Positions 1 through 11,564 of a stretch of 64,000 nt of DNA are shown piece after piece (the stretch's first letter is position 1; each line of letters opens with the position of its first letter). The stretch covers positions 558,001 to 622,000 of the forward strand of contig OZ037874.1 of assembly GCA_964035575.1 (NCBI GenBank), in the 5' to 3' direction. Below the pieces are notes generated by a model. It worked only from the letters and a program-made list of their open reading frames with translations. It made no database searches and had not been told where the DNA came from. The position numbers and the translations under genes were made by a program. Source of the DNA: Rhynchopus sp. YZ270_cl-10 (lineage: Eukaryota; Euglenozoa; Diplonemea; Diplonemida; Diplonemidae).

Positions 1-1872
1 AGCGATGTATGTCACGTTTGTTTGTTTGTTTGTTTGTTAGTTTGTTATACGTGGTTCTCAGTTTTTCTCTATGTGTCACAATGGCAAACAGCACTTCAGT
101 TCACGAACAGCACTTCAAGTCTCAAGTTTTATTTCTCTTCCCCGTTTTTGTGAGGAAGTAATCTACTTATTCTGTTATTTGTACATGAACCATTCTAAAC
201 CACCTTCCCACTCCCCTTCCCACAGGTGATCGCCCGTGACTCGAACCTGGACATGTCTGCCAACTTCACGAAGCAGCTTGGATACGACTCTGCTGAGTTC
301 GCCGACTGCATGCGTCTGTACCTCTCCATCCACACTGACCACGAGGGAGGAAACGTGTCCGCACACACCACCACCCTTGTCGGAAGCGCCCTGTCCGACC
401 CCTACCTGTCGTGCAGCGCAGGAATGAACGGACTGGCGGGACCTCTTCACGGACTTGCCAACCAGGAGGTGCTTCTGTTCCTGCAGGAGATGCGCCAGCG
501 TGTATGTGTTTCTGTGTTTTTGTGTTTCATTTTACTTGTTTCCTTGTTTGTTACTTTCATCATGTGAAGCAAAACTGTGGCTGCTATCCTGATATGTAGT
601 CCAAAAGCAAGCGAAATTATTTGTTGATTTCTGCTTTGTTATTATTGTGTTTGTTGATTTTAGCCTGAGAAAAAGACGGCACCCCCTCCCGCTTTGTCGC
701 AGCTGTGGTAAATTCACGAACACCATGACTGTGTTATTTTGTTTGTGATTATTGAGGCAACGACAGGACCACTCTAACATTGTATCACCCACAATACAAC
801 ACAGGTTGAGCAGAAGGGAGGAGCAGCAGACGGTGAGGAGATGGAGAAGGTGCTGACTGAGTGCATCTGGGACCTGCTGAACAGCAAGCGTGTTGTGCCC
901 GGATACGGACACGCCGTCCTTCGCAAGACCGACCCCCGTTACACCTGCCAGCGTGACTTCTGCCTCCGCAACTTCCCCGATGACGAGCTGTTCAAGTTCG
1001 TGAACACCATGTACAAGGTATTTCCGCACTTTGACTTTGTGCTGTTGGCACTGCACGTAGAGGGGATGGAAGTGTTGCAACACTTTCATGGGTTGAGTTT
1101 TTGGGATTCTTTTTGATCAAACATCCTATTTTTGATCACAATAGCTGTTACATTATTGCAATACTGTATTCATAAATATGTTATATCCTGCACCCCTTTG
1201 TTCACACCCCACACAAACCCTTGCAGATCACCCCCGGAATCCTGACCGAGCACGGCAAGACCAAGAACCCCTGGCCCAACGTGGACGCGCACTCTGGAGT
1301 GCTCCTCCAGCACTACGGCATGAAGGAGTCGCAGTACTACACTGTGCTCTTCGGTATGTACAAGCACCACAGTGCAACATGGCAACACCAGTTGACAAGA
1401 GATTTGCTCAGTCTTGGTGTACACTCAGTATCTGAGATACCACAGCAAAGATGATTTGGTGCGACTTCGTTCACTTTGCTATGTTCCCTGCACCCTGCTT
1501 TTAGCCAGGGTGGCCGCAGTTGAGGCGTGGCTTTCATGAGACATTCACTCTTAATTTTAAAACAGTCACTGTTAACGGGAGGCTTTTTCTCTCTTTGTTC
1601 TGCCCTTCTACTTGAGGTCTCAAAATGTATTAGAATCCGCAATGTGCGGACTGGTTGTCTCCTTTCATCTTTACTCTGAGCCACACCTTCTGCACTGCCC
1701 GATGCACACCACCACACCCCTCCCCTCCCTCCACCCCCTTCCCTTCACAGGAGTGTCGCGTTGCATTGGAGTGCTCTCCGCGCTTGTGTGGGACCGTGCC
1801 CTTGGCAAGCCCATCGAGCGCCCGAAGTCCATCACTACCGAGGCACTCTGCCAGAAGTTCAACATTGCATGA
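1..1872 (+). CDS. Citrate synthase, mitochondrial type (5' truncated by window edge)
   Basis: Condenses acetyl-CoA with oxaloacetate in the first step of the TCA cycle. Visible exons are 1-6 (end of an exon, followed by GTATGT), 226-501, 805-1017, 1227-1353 and 1751-1872. Phases join cleanly: 0, 0, 0, then a glycine codon split 1+2 over the last intron. The stop is TGA. The joined 245 residues contain the family hallmarks [21 protein letters not shown] (catalytic His), [14 protein letters not shown] (catalytic His), [11 protein letters not shown] (catalytic Asp) and the C-terminal ERPKS segment. The form is close to animal and plant mitochondrial enzymes rather than the bacterial type. The N-terminal third and any targeting peptide lie left of the window. 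Donors are GTATGT, GTATGT, GTATTT and GTATGT; acceptors are C-rich and end CACAG, CACAG, TGCAG and CACAG. Very high confidence in the family; exon ends are inferred from homology and phase. Confidence 0.96.
7..225 (+). other. Citrate synthase intron with TTTG repeat
   Basis: Intron between the exon ending at base 6 and the exon starting at 226. It starts GTATGT, carries about six GTTT units near 17-45 and ends in a C-rich tract plus CACAG. It shows no other feature. Confidence 0.8.
502..804 (+). other. Citrate synthase intron carrying a dispersed hairpin motif
   Basis: This 303-bp intron begins GTATGT and ends CACAG. Around 563-625 it holds one copy of a short dispersed motif (GTGAAG, A-run, then GTGGCTGCTATC, then a partly complementary TAGTCC arm) that recurs near 14116, 15817, 33420, 36785, 38291 and 59771. 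Nothing else is recognisable. Confidence 0.7.
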
Positions 1873-3101
1873 GCATTGTAGGACGCCAGTGTTGCTGAGG
1901 TGGCGTCGTGCTGAGGCCTGGACGCTGCACCTTCTTCAGTACCTATCCCCCAACCCCCCCACCCGCCCACACACCTCCTTCTTCAGCGACACCCTGTGTC
2001 CTTAAGACCGAGCATTACTTTTCCTTTAACAACGTAGCAGCGGCAAAGCAGTGATGACACCTTTGTGTCTCCCCTTATTTGCCCTCTTTAACACCCTAAT
2101 TTTGAAGGGTACATTTTTTTTTTTATATATTGGGCGAGGTTATGGGAAGACTGGAGTATTGTTTACGTTTTTATCTCTCTCTTTTTTTTTTTTTTGATTG
2201 GTACTCTCGCAAAGTCTCGAACGTTATGCTTCTTGAGGCGTGTGATTTTTCTTTTTCTTTTTTTAAACCAATCTCTCGTTTGTTGCTATTTTTCTCTGGG
2301 TATTTTATTCTTTTGTACAGCAGTCTTTTTTTTGTCCTGCTGTGATTTTATTTTGTGTAATTTTTGTTTGTCTCTATTTTTTTTTTACTCAAAACTTTAA
2401 TTCATGCTTCGTACTTTTGATTCATAAACTGACAAAAAAAAATCATTTTGTCCTATTTTGCTTTTTTTTCACTCCGATTTATTACTCCGTTAAGATCTTC
2501 ACCTTTGGAGCACAAGGTTTTAATGGTATTATATTTCGTTGCATAATAGGTTCAAATTACGAGTGTGAACAGAGCACGGGTGTATTTTGAGAAAAAAAAA
2601 TGACAAGGTGATTAGGGAGAGAGATGGAAGCTATTTTTGTTTTTGTTTTTTTTGTTTCTTCTCTGCTGTTTTTTTAGTATATTTGTTATTATTGAATGGG
2701 TAAGATAGTCCGAATGTTACCCACGGAGACAGCAGTTTAGGGAACAGGAAAAAAAAAGGGGGAGGGACAAAGGAACAGATCGTAGTATCGAAAGAAAATA
2801 AGAGTGTGTTTTTTTTTTATGTCTGCAGAATCTCCCGTTTGGGGAGGTTGCTTCTCGATACTACTTACAACAAAAAAGGGACGCCAATACGATGAACTTT
2901 TTTAAAAAAAATATTTCCCCCCCCCCCTCCCGAATCCTCTCGAAATAATGCCACCACCAACCCACCCTCTCAGAACTCCCACACAACCCACCACCCCTCC
3001 AGCACTCCGCATATAAATTTGTGTATCTACTTCTGTCCTCTTCTCTACCTCATATTTTTGGCCTCAAATCCTCTCTGAATTTATTTTCTCAAAAAGATAC
3101 A
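1873..3101. other. Intergenic, T-rich, no gene seen
   Basis: This is the 3' flank of citrate synthase and the 5' flank of the hydrolase. It is dominated by T and A homopolymers, for example around 2110-2480 and 2640-2930, with a C-run near 2919. The small open frames here are low-complexity Phe/Leu/Ser translations of T-runs and are not credible genes. No transposon ends were found. Confidence 0.6.
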
Positions 3102-4019
3102 ATGACGGGAATGGATTCCACCGCAACCCGCATCTGGAAGGGCGAGGAGGTGCACTTGAGTTATTGCGTTGTGTCGGAAGGGCCTGCTATGACGAGGGGA
3201 GTGCACCATCATCCGGTATTGATTGTTCGGGGGTTGGGGATGACGTTGGCGGATAGCAGGACCTGGGCACAGGCGGTGGCGAAGCGGACGCAACGTGCAG
3301 TGGTTATAATGGACAACCGTGGTAGTGGGAACAGCAGCATGCCTCAGAGTCTGTACACCTTCAATGATATGGCAGACGACAGCGCTGCAGTCATGCGTGA
3401 CTTCGCACGCACCCACGGCACCACCCCCCGCTTCCACCTCGTCGGTGTCAGCATGGGAGGTCTCATTGCCATGAAATGCGCGCTCCGCCACCCCGACCTC
3501 CTCGTCTCCCTCACTATCGGTTGTTCCTATATTCTTCCTCTCCCTGAAGTTGGAATCCCCGAACGGTACCATGAGTTGGTTATTAAAGAGATCCCTTCAG
3601 ACGAGGCGGAGAGGACTGCGCATTTTGTGGAAATGTTTCGGTTCAGCTTTACCCCAAAGTGGTGTGAGGAAAATGTTGTGCGATGGGATGAATTGAAAGC
3701 AAGCTTTGTGGCCTCAGAGATAGCGCGGTTGGGCAACCCAGGGGGGTCCGGGCAGGAGTCTGCGATCAAAGACTATATGGATGTTGGGATGTATGATGAA
3801 GCAGTGCGCATCACGGTGCCTACCTTGGTCATCACCGGAGACCAAGATATATTGATCCCCATGCAGAACACACTCAACATGCGGAAGAGCATTCCCAACG
3901 CAACGCTTGCGGTGATCCCCAGTGCAGGACACCTCTTTTGGGAGATGGAACCGGACGCAACCTACACCATCTTCGAACGGTTCTTTGGCCGCCACGACAC
4001 AGCCCCTGCAAAGCTGTGA
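3102..4019 (+). CDS. Alpha/beta-hydrolase fold protein
   Basis: A single-exon gene of 305 residues (ATG at 3102, TGA at 4017-4019). The frame is open upstream, but this ATG follows AAAAGATACA and starts just before the first conserved strand, so it is preferred. The fold signature is clear: an oxyanion-side RGLGM segment near residue 45, the nucleophile elbow GVSMGG near residue 123, an acid in TGDQDILIP near 248, and the base in PSAGHLFWE near 277. Ser, Asp and His are therefore all present. It resembles the large AB_hydrolase_1 group (esterases, lactonases, lipases). Its substrate cannot be told from sequence, and neighbours give no pathway context. There is no signal peptide, so it is likely cytosolic. 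Confidence 0.88.
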   Translation: MTGMDSTATRIWKGEEVHLSYCVVSEGPAMTRGVHHHPVLIVRGLGMTLADSRTWAQAVAKRTQRAVVIMDNRGSGNSSMPQSLYTFNDMADDSAAVMRDFARTHGTTPRFHLVGVSMGGLIAMKCALRHPDLLVSLTIGCSYILPLPEVGIPERYHELVIKEIPSDEAERTAHFVEMFRFSFTPKWCEENVVRWDELKASFVASEIARLGNPGGSGQESAIKDYMDVGMYDEAVRITVPTLVITGDQDILIPMQNTLNMRKSIPNATLAVIPSAGHLFWEMEPDATYTIFERFFGRHDTAPAKL

Positions 4020-4060
4020 GTGGGAGAGAGGGAGGGAGGGAGGAGGGGGGTATAACTGGT

Positions 4061-4151
4061 TACACGACGGGACCCCAGAGGGAAAATGACAAGTGAATGA
4101 CAAGCAAATTGTCATTTTCACTTGACACTTGACACTGGGTCCCGTTGTGTA
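4061..4151. mobile_element. 91-bp MITE with TA target duplication behind the hydrolase stop codon
   Basis: A near-palindromic unit with TIRs CACGACGGGACCCCAG (from 4063) and CTGGGTCCCGTTGTG (to 4149), flanked by TA at 4061-4062 and 4150-4151. The interior carries TGACAAGTGAATGACAAG against its near-complement. It lies 42 bp past the TGA, so it is probably transcribed in the 3' UTR. Its ends (TA then CACGACG) match those of the element at 8290-8456. Confidence 0.75.
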
Positions 4152-4857
4152 TGTTGTGAAATTATGGGTACTTCCTGCTGGAATTTTGCCCCGTTGAAGA
4201 CAAGGGGAGGAGGGAAAGGTGTCGTTAAGGGGGAAGGTGTCCTACTGCGGTGTGGTGGGGGATGACAGTGTTACATACTATTGTTTATTTCATGCTTTAA
4301 ATGCCAGCAGAGCGTTTTTTTAGTCAGGCCTGCTTCAATTTGTCGTTTTTTTCCTTTTGATTCAATGAATTGAAAGAATATGAATGTTCCTTTGGCTTGC
4401 TTTCCCCCCCCTCTCTGTACAATCTAGTAAGAAAATTCCTTCTTTCCCGCCCCTTTCTTTTCGAGGTGAGTTTCTTCACCGTTTCTCTGTACAGCTGCAA
4501 AAGAATAAATATGGTAAGACCAAGGAGTCTCATCTGTTTTTGTCTCGCTCTAGCGGGCGACTGTTGCGGCGTCTGTTAAAAAAAAAAAGGCTTCAGTTTC
4601 CATCCCCCAACAACAACTTTACTCATTACCGCTGGCGAAGGCCCACCCCCCTCCTGCCCAACACCCCATGCAGTTGATCACCCTACAATATTAGGTACTG
4701 ACTGCTGTTTTAAGGGTTTTCTCCGCGACCCGCTCCCTGGGCCTGCAACCCTTTTAAACCCAGCATCACCCCTTGGCACCCTTCAGACAAAGTACATTCT
4801 ATTCTCCTCTACCCTTCCCCTTCCCCTTCCCCCCTGCCGTTGTGGGGTTAAGGTAAG
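4152..4857. other. Intergenic, no gene seen
   Basis: Between the MITE behind the hydrolase and the CPAP-like start codon. It is mixed-composition DNA with T- and A-runs and a C-rich stretch directly before ATG 4858 that may belong to the promoter or leader. Short open frames here show no family features. Confidence 0.5.
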
Positions 4858-7800
4858 ATGGCACCGAAGGCAGAGGCGTTTTCGATTTCATTTGGGGACG
4901 GCCCAGTTGCGTCGACACGGGCGAAGAAGAGTACGCGCAAGGGGACTGCAGATGTGCACAGATACCTGAAGCGGGATGAAGGGAAGAGTGCGTTAGGGAA
5001 GGTGGCGGAGGTGCAGGACAGGATGGAGGAGGACACGACACGGCGTGGGGAGGGGGTGCAGAAGTCGCGCGCCTTTCGGAATGCAATTCAGACGATGAAG
5101 GCGAGGAGCGATGAGCGCAATGATACCTTCAGCGATGCGGTTGTTGCGGTGCCACGCTCTGCTCCACAGCGGGTGCACGACCACAACAAGGAGAACCACC
5201 CGACTGCCGCATCCACGACAACAACAGCAGCAGCAACGGCAACAGCATCGAAGCAGCAGCGCCCCTTCCGCCAGCCCTTCAGCCCACCCAGCTCGCCGCC
5301 AGCAACACGGCGTGAGGCGGGGACAGACGTCCACGCAGCCCCCTCCCGCTGGCGTGATCGCGACACCTCCAGAGATGTGTTCAGCGACGAAGCTGAGGAC
5401 AGAACCGGAGCAGCAGCACGGAGGCCCAACACAGCACGCCGTGGTAGTGGCGCACCCTCAGAGAGGGGGCACGATGTGCACAACGGCCGTGCCGAACGTG
5501 AACGTGAAAAGCGCGAGAGAGAGCGGGATATGAGGGAGCGTGAAAACGGCTGGGACCACGGCGACGCGCGTGTAGAGAACAGCGCCACCGACGACAGCGA
5601 TTATGACTACAGAGGCCAGCGTGAGCGGCGGTCTGCACAGACAGGGCGCCAAGCACCGCCACGTGATGACAGAGCACAGAGCAGCAGGTCCGTCTCCGTC
5701 CCAACAACAAAGGGTGCAAAGCCGAGGGACAGAGACGACAGCAGCAGCTTCGACGTCCGTGGGCCCGGTGCCATCACAGTGCACCCAACACGCGCCTACA
5801 GCCATGAGATCGCAGCTGTTGTGAACCAAGGCTTCGAGGAGTCGCTTCCCTCTGACGATGCCAGCGATGTGCTTGACGGCACGCCCGATGCAGTGGCGGA
5901 CCTGACAGCGTACAAGGCAGACCTGGACGCTAAGGTTGCTAAGGAACGCCAGCTTCTCGAGCGGCAGAAGCGTGTGACGAACGACAGCGTGGAGGCGCAG
6001 CGTGAGCAGCAGCAGGTGAAGGCGCAGGTGCGCAAGGTGCGATCTGAGATCGACATGCTCAAGTCTGACTTCGACGAGCAGGAGGAGCACTTCCTTGCGT
6101 CCATCAAAGAGGCGAAGGCAGCCATCCACGACCTCATGGAGGACCACAGAGACATGCAGGAGCTCATCCGTGCAGAGGACGAGGAGACAGACGTCTACAT
6201 CAGCCAGACACGCGACGCTGAAGTCCGCCGCAAGCGCAGAGACAGCGAACGCAAACGCGACGACGACCGGCGTGAGCAAATCAAGCGTGAACGTGAAGAC
6301 CGCGAGAGACGTGAGAAGCGTGAGCGTGAGCTTAAACGCCGTGCCCAAGAGGAGGAGGAGGAGCGTCGTGAGCGTGCACAGGAAAATGAAGAGCTTGAGC
6401 GCGAACGCGAGCGCAGGGCACGCGAGGAGAAGCGGGAGAAGGAACGACTGGAGCGCCACCGTGAGGAGATGCGTCGTGAGGAGTTGGAGAAGGCTGAAAA
6501 GGAGCGCGAACTTGAGTACGAGAGGGAACGTGAACGCGCAGAACGTGAGAAGGAGCGCGAACGCGAGCGCGAGCAACGTGAAAGGGACATTGAATGCGAG
6601 CGCCTGGAACGCGAGCTCGAACGCGAACGCATGGAACGCGAGAGGGAACGCGAACGCCTGGAGCGTGAACGGGAGCAGGAGCGCCTCGAACGCGAGCGTG
6701 AAAAGGAACGTGAACGTGCGGAACGTGAGAAGGAGCGCGAACGCGAGCTCGAACGCGAACGCGCACGTGAGCGCGAACGACTGGAATGGGAGAAGGAAAA
6801 GGCAGAACGGGAGCGCGAGCGCATCGAGATTGAGAAGCGCGAGCGGCAGAGGGAACATGAGCAGCAGATTCTCAAAGAATCTCTTCTGCAGCGCGAACGC
6901 GAGCGCGAACGTGAACGCGAACGCGAGCGCGAACAACAGCTCGAACGCGAAGCTGCTGAGACAGCGAACCCTGCACACAAGTCAGGTACACCACACACCC
7001 CATGCATCACAGCCCCACACACACATTCGACTCTTCACATTACTCACACCCTCTACAACGAGCCAACTGCAAGCACACTTCGTCTACTCATGTAACCACC
7101 CCACACCCCTCACCCCACACCCCTCCCCTCCCCCACAGCTGCCATGCGAGAAGCAGATGCCTCCGAGCCCATCGACGAGGCTGCCAACGACGCTGTCGTG
7201 GATGAGCGTCGCAACGCCGACGGCAAGGTGGAACGCTACTACACCTCCCGCAAGCGTGAGGTCATCTACTCCAACGGGACACGCAAGGTGGCGTACCCTT
7301 CAGGGCACATTGTTCTTGAGTTCAACAACAAAGACCTGCGCAAGGTATGGTCTTTTGAGTTGATAACAGTTTGGGTTTTGTGGTTCATCCGGATGGCTGG
7401 CATCGTGGGTCAGTCGGAGGTGCCTGCATCAACAACTACAATTTTTAATTTTTTTTACAAGCTTCGAATATTTTCAAAACAGAGATTCATAATTCTCTGC
7501 TACTCTTGAGACATGAGGTCAGTTCTCTAGGTCCTAGCCTTAAAGGGGGGTTCTTTGTACACCACAAACCATCTTTACAGACCTACCCGAGCGGCAAGGT
7601 GGTATACTATTACCACCAGGCAGAAACCACCCACACAACACTGACCGATGGCATCCAGTACTTCGAGTTCCACTCCAACGGGCAGACGGAGAAGCACTAC
7701 CCAGATGGGTCCAAGGAGATCCGCTTCCCCGACGGCACTGCAAAGCTGATCAGGTCAGATGGGGTCGAGGAAAAGTATGTACACTGCAAAGGGATGAAGG

Positions 7801-8279
7801 GGGTAGCGTAAACATGAAGGATGTGAATCAGTGTCTTTGGATGTGTTCCAAAGACAATACATCTTTCGATATGCCGTCTCTCCGTAATACACACTGTAAA
7901 AAAGATCAATCTCCCCTAAAAATCCGGAAAGGTCATTTTTTGTCAGTATTTTTTAATGAACGGTATCTTCTGTTTGATGAAGAGAGAGGCAGCCGGGAGG
8001 GTATTTTTTTTATGTTATTTTTGGTGTTGTGCGTTTCACCACGACCTGTCTCCCATGGGTTTTATCGTGTGATGAGTGTTAAGTTTCTATTACCGGATAA
8101 TCAGAGTGACTATTTTCTTCTTCTGTGATACATTATTGTTGGTGTCTTATTGTGCGTGATGCAACAACACGAAATAACCACCAAAACCACCCCAAACCCC
8201 CTTCCTCCACCCACACAGCCTTCCAGTCCACCCTGTGCAGAAGCGAACAGGGTCGCTTTCCAGCAGACGCCGTCAGTAG
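4858..8279 (+). CDS. CPAP/SAS-4-like centriole assembly protein (TCP10 C-terminal domain)
   Basis: Probable scaffold of centriole/basal-body assembly. Exons 4858-6985, 7139-7344, 7581-7774 and 8219-8279 join in phase (1, 0, 2) to 862 residues. The first three exons are strong; the last (ending LSSRRRQ, stop TAG) rests on a C-rich CACAG acceptor and phase. Residues 1-340 are low-complexity, rich in Ser, Arg, Gln and Ala. Residues about 355-445 form a coiled coil. Residues about 460-700 are an extraordinary Glu-Arg repeat, likely a long single alpha-helix or coiled coil. The spliced end holds the TCP10/G-box beta repeats, with repeated YPSG, FHSNGQ, YPDGS and FPDGT units, which diagnose CPAP/SAS-4/STIL-interacting proteins. 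If intron 3 is not removed, the protein would end at 7811 as KGMKGVA. Fits with dynein in the same window. Confidence 0.82.
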
Positions 8280-8289
8280 AAAGGCCACC

Positions 8290-8456
8290 TACACGACGTT
8301 GAAGTAAATGACTTTACTTGTGGTTTTGTATGTAATTTTACTTGTGAAAATAGTTTACTTGTGGCACACGTAAAAACGTAAGCGTACAGCTTAAACACAA
8401 GTAAAAAAAATGACATGTAAAACCACAAGTAAAGTAATTTACTTCAACGTCGTGTA
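8290..8456. mobile_element. 163-bp MITE flanked by TA behind the CPAP-like stop codon
   Basis: TIRs of about 36 bp begin CACGACGTTGAAGTAAAT at 8292 and end with the complement at 8454, with one mismatch class near position 18. TA duplications lie at 8290-8291 and 8455-8456. The interior repeats TTTACTTGTG in both orientations. It starts 11 bp after the predicted TAG, so it likely forms a long hairpin in the 3' UTR. The ends resemble the 4061-4151 element. Confidence 0.8.
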
Positions 8457-10580
8457 TCTCTTCGATAGACCCTACCCTCCTCCTCCGCTTCCCCTTTTGC
8501 ATTGATGTTTTCTCGAGCATAACAGGGAGGGGTTTTTTTTTCTGTAAAAAAAGCGATTTTTTTGTTTTGCCACAATGTTTGAATTTGTTTGGTTTGCCTA
8601 CATTCCGTTTTTTTCCCCATCTCTTTTTCCCCCTCCACGAGGTACAGTCACGAATCAATAGCGTTTTTTTTCTTCCCCTTTTTTAGTGCCTGTGTGTATC
8701 ACGGAGGTGTCCAACCCCTTTTAGCAGCTTCACTTTTGTTGTTGTTGTTGTCGCTTTGCTGTCAGTTAGAAACGGAGAGAAGGGGTTTGTGTGTTTGAAA
8801 GAAGGTGGATCCTAAGAGTAGAATCTTTTGCCCAGTTTTTTTTGTGTGTGTGTGAGAGGAGGCCCTGTGCATCCCTCGTGAGGGGGATACGCAAGGAGGC
8901 CTTGTCAAATGATGTTCAGTGTTTTGTTCGTCCGTTTTCAAACCTTTCCATTTTTGTTTTTCTTTTTTCTCTGTTTTCTAGATATCCTTCAGGTAGGTAG
9001 CTACCTTTACCATAGTTTGGCTATAAAAGCGTGCGATTTTATGTCACAATTTTTGAAATGTTGCGTACCGTGGCTTCGCCAGAAAAGTTTTGATGTCATA
9101 TGGTTAGACAAGGGCGCGAAGAGGAAAGAGTTGTGGAGGTCTCTGCCAAAAATGCGTGGGGAAAAAAAAATTGCCTCACACCGGCTTTTTTGGCTCACAC
9201 CGGCTTTTTTTTTCAAAATCTCAAACTACCAATGTCCCCTGGAACCCAACCCATTTAGAAAAAAAAAAGTTGACTTCTTGACAACAGAGATTATTACCGT
9301 TAGCGTAAAAATGTTGGAACGGCAGGGCATTTTTTCACCAACATTATTACATTAACTGTAGGAAGAGTAGATTTATATTGCACAGAGACAGAACGACAGA
9401 GTTCCAAAAAAATATGTCATAGATACGACCAGCTGGATTCTTCAGAAAAGAAAGGCCTTTTGGTGATCCAACTTTTTTTGGAAAGTGGAGATTGCCACAA
9501 CTGTGGCAACACAAAACCGGCAACTACACTACTCCAACATTTTTTTTTCAAAATAAGAAAAGTATAGTGGCGTTCATCCTCGGGTGTCTACACTAAATAC
9601 GACCAATTTTTTCAAGAAAAAAAAAATAGCTAACAAAAGACTAGAATTTGTATATTATTTGTTTTCCACCACCCCCTACCCCTTACCCCTTAAGATCTGT
9701 ATGCACGCAAAGCATATTAATCTTTCAACCGTTCTATTGCCACACTGTCATGAGAGGGCTTTTGTATTGGCTTCATATTGTTTCCACTTCTCTCTCTCTC
9801 TCTCTCCGGATGGGAATACGCAGCATACTGTGAGGCCCGAGACACCTTTCTGACGAACTTTGTTTGAAAATACGAGAATCGTCACATAAAAATAAAACTC
9901 TGTTTTTTAGATAGTGCTAGCCGAATTACTCCCCAGGGACACTAATTCGAGCGATCAACGGAAAAAGGATTCTCTCTTTTTTCCCCTTGTTTTCGTTTCT
10001 TTTGACTGAATATCTAAAAAAGGAAGAGTTTTATTTTTTGGATCGGTGACGATTGTGAGAAGCCCTGAACATACAGTAGATGGTCTTTCATCCTGAGAAA
10101 ACGGTTAAGGAAGAGGGCAAAAGGCAAAAGGAGGGGTTTTAAAGAGATGCTGACCAACAAAGAGGCTTACGTTCATCTTTGCAAACTTGTTACAACGAAG
10201 ATATGATTTTTTTTTTGGTGAATGAATTAGATTTTTTTTTTTGTTCAAAGATGTGGCGTAATAACTGCTATAACGCCCGCTGTATGATTGTTATTTATTG
10301 TGAAGAAATTTTCAAAGAAGAAAAAGGGTGATGTGCCCCATTGATTGTCTGCCTCACCTATTTTATTGTGTTTTTTTTTTTTAAAAGGGCAATGCCAAAA
10401 ACAACGAGTACAGAGCAAATAGTACGAATACAGAGCCTACCTGGTGGGTGACGTGTCTTGTGCAGCACAAAAAAGCGTGGTCAAGAAGTTATCTAAAGAA
10501 GTGATCTCAGCTGCAATTCTGTGAGAGTAACGCTCATCTCATGCTTGGTGTGTCTAGACACGTCTTCTGTCATTATGTCC
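8457..10580. other. Intergenic with dispersed repeat fragments, no gene seen
   Basis: About 2.1 kb without a convincing reading frame. It contains a fragment of the GCGTACCGTGGCTTCGCC repeat family (about 9010-9105), one copy of a roughly 47-bp dispersed motif with TTCATCCTCGGGTGTCTAC (9566-9612; others at 14566-14612 and, inverted, 34514-34560), and one copy of a GAGAGGGCTTTTGTATT motif (near 9749; others near 11022 and 61696). The rest is A/T-rich. Confidence 0.55.
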
Positions 10581-11564
10581 TAAAGGGGGAGTGGACCTAT
10601 TATACCGCCTTAAATTTCGGATTTTTCGGATTTTTTTTAACTTTTTAAAATATTTTTGAGCTATTATACCACTACTATACCGCCACTATACCATCACTAT
10701 ACCACTACTTTACCACCAGTATACTACCAGTATACCACGACGACTCCTCCACTCACCCCACTCGGCCCCCAAATCTGCCGTCTCCAACCAACCCTCCTAC
10801 CTGTTTTGCCAACTGACCTTTTGTTCCGCCCAAATTAGCGACTCAGGGAGAGGTCCCCAACCGGACGCTACAACACACAGGATTCATGTCCCTGTTCGCA
10901 ATGGTCCCCTTTCATCTGGCTGATGAGTGGTAGCGGGAGTAGCACATATCACCACAAAATGGATGTAAGACTGCATGGTTGGGGTCCACCGGTACAGCCG
11001 GTCATGTACCAAGGTACACTGTCACGAGAGGGTTGTTGTATTACAAGTCCACTTTGTTTAGCACACCAACAGTGACTGCGCCGCTCCTTTCTGAGGATGC
11101 ATGCGTCATCGTGATTGCACCCCTGAAGCAGACCATCGAGACGTTGATGAGGAGGACTAGAACCAGATAGATTGGAGTAAAAAGTGGACCCCCACCATGG
11201 CCAGGACTGTGGCTGCCACGGTGTGGCAGGTGCCTGCCACGTTGACGAGGAGAAATCGCGGCAGCGTGGTTGCCACCCCCTGCCACACCTCCTGCCACAC
11301 CTCCTGCCACACCTCCTGCCACACCTCCTGCCACACCTCCTGCCACACCTCCTGCCACACCTCCTGCCACACCTCCTGCCACACCTCGACGTGGCTGCCT
11401 CGTGTGGCAGCCACGCTCCGAGCCATACCCCCACCACTCACCCACCCATTTTTAAAAAAATTCTCAGATTTTTTTTAATAAAAATTAAATTTAGCTCCAA
11501 AAAACGTGGACCTATTATACCGGTATAATAGGTCCACCGGTATAATAGGTCCACTCCCCCTTTA
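10581..11564. mobile_element. 984-bp TIR element with TA target duplication and internal minisatellite
   Basis: The TIRs read TAAAGGGGGAGTGGACC at 10581 and the exact complement ending at 11564; the match continues through CTATTATACCG. The first two and last two bases (TA) are the probable target duplication. Near the right end the CGGTATAATAGGTCCAC unit is repeated. The interior has runs of short CTATACCAC/CTATACCGC-like units (about 10660-10740) and a perfect 12-bp array. No transposase frame is present; the long open frames come only from the 12-bp array. Non-autonomous DNA transposon of unknown superfamily. Confidence 0.8.
11280..11387. repeat. Nine perfect copies of a 12-bp unit
   Basis: The unit CTGCCACACCTC is repeated nine times without change, inside the 10581-11564 element. 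It is flanked by GTGGCTGCC-type palindromic segments on both sides (about 11209-11230 and 11389-11412). Being a multiple of three, it keeps three frames open on each strand, which creates spurious ORFs. Confidence 0.95.

Noticed and set aside
5458-7022. Long minus-strand frames (up to 506 codons) opposite the CPAP-like exon
   Set aside because: They are mirror translations of the Glu-Arg codon repeat (giving Phe/Ala/Leu or Ser/Arg strings); the + strand frame has conserved domains and splice sites.
8219-8307. Longer reading of the last CPAP exon ending TTLK at 8307
   Set aside because: It is not in phase with the exon ending at 7774, and its last codons lie inside the MITE.
11041-11528. Frames with CHTS, GGVA or EVWQ repeats
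   Set aside because: They are produced solely by the 12-bp minisatellite inside a TIR element.
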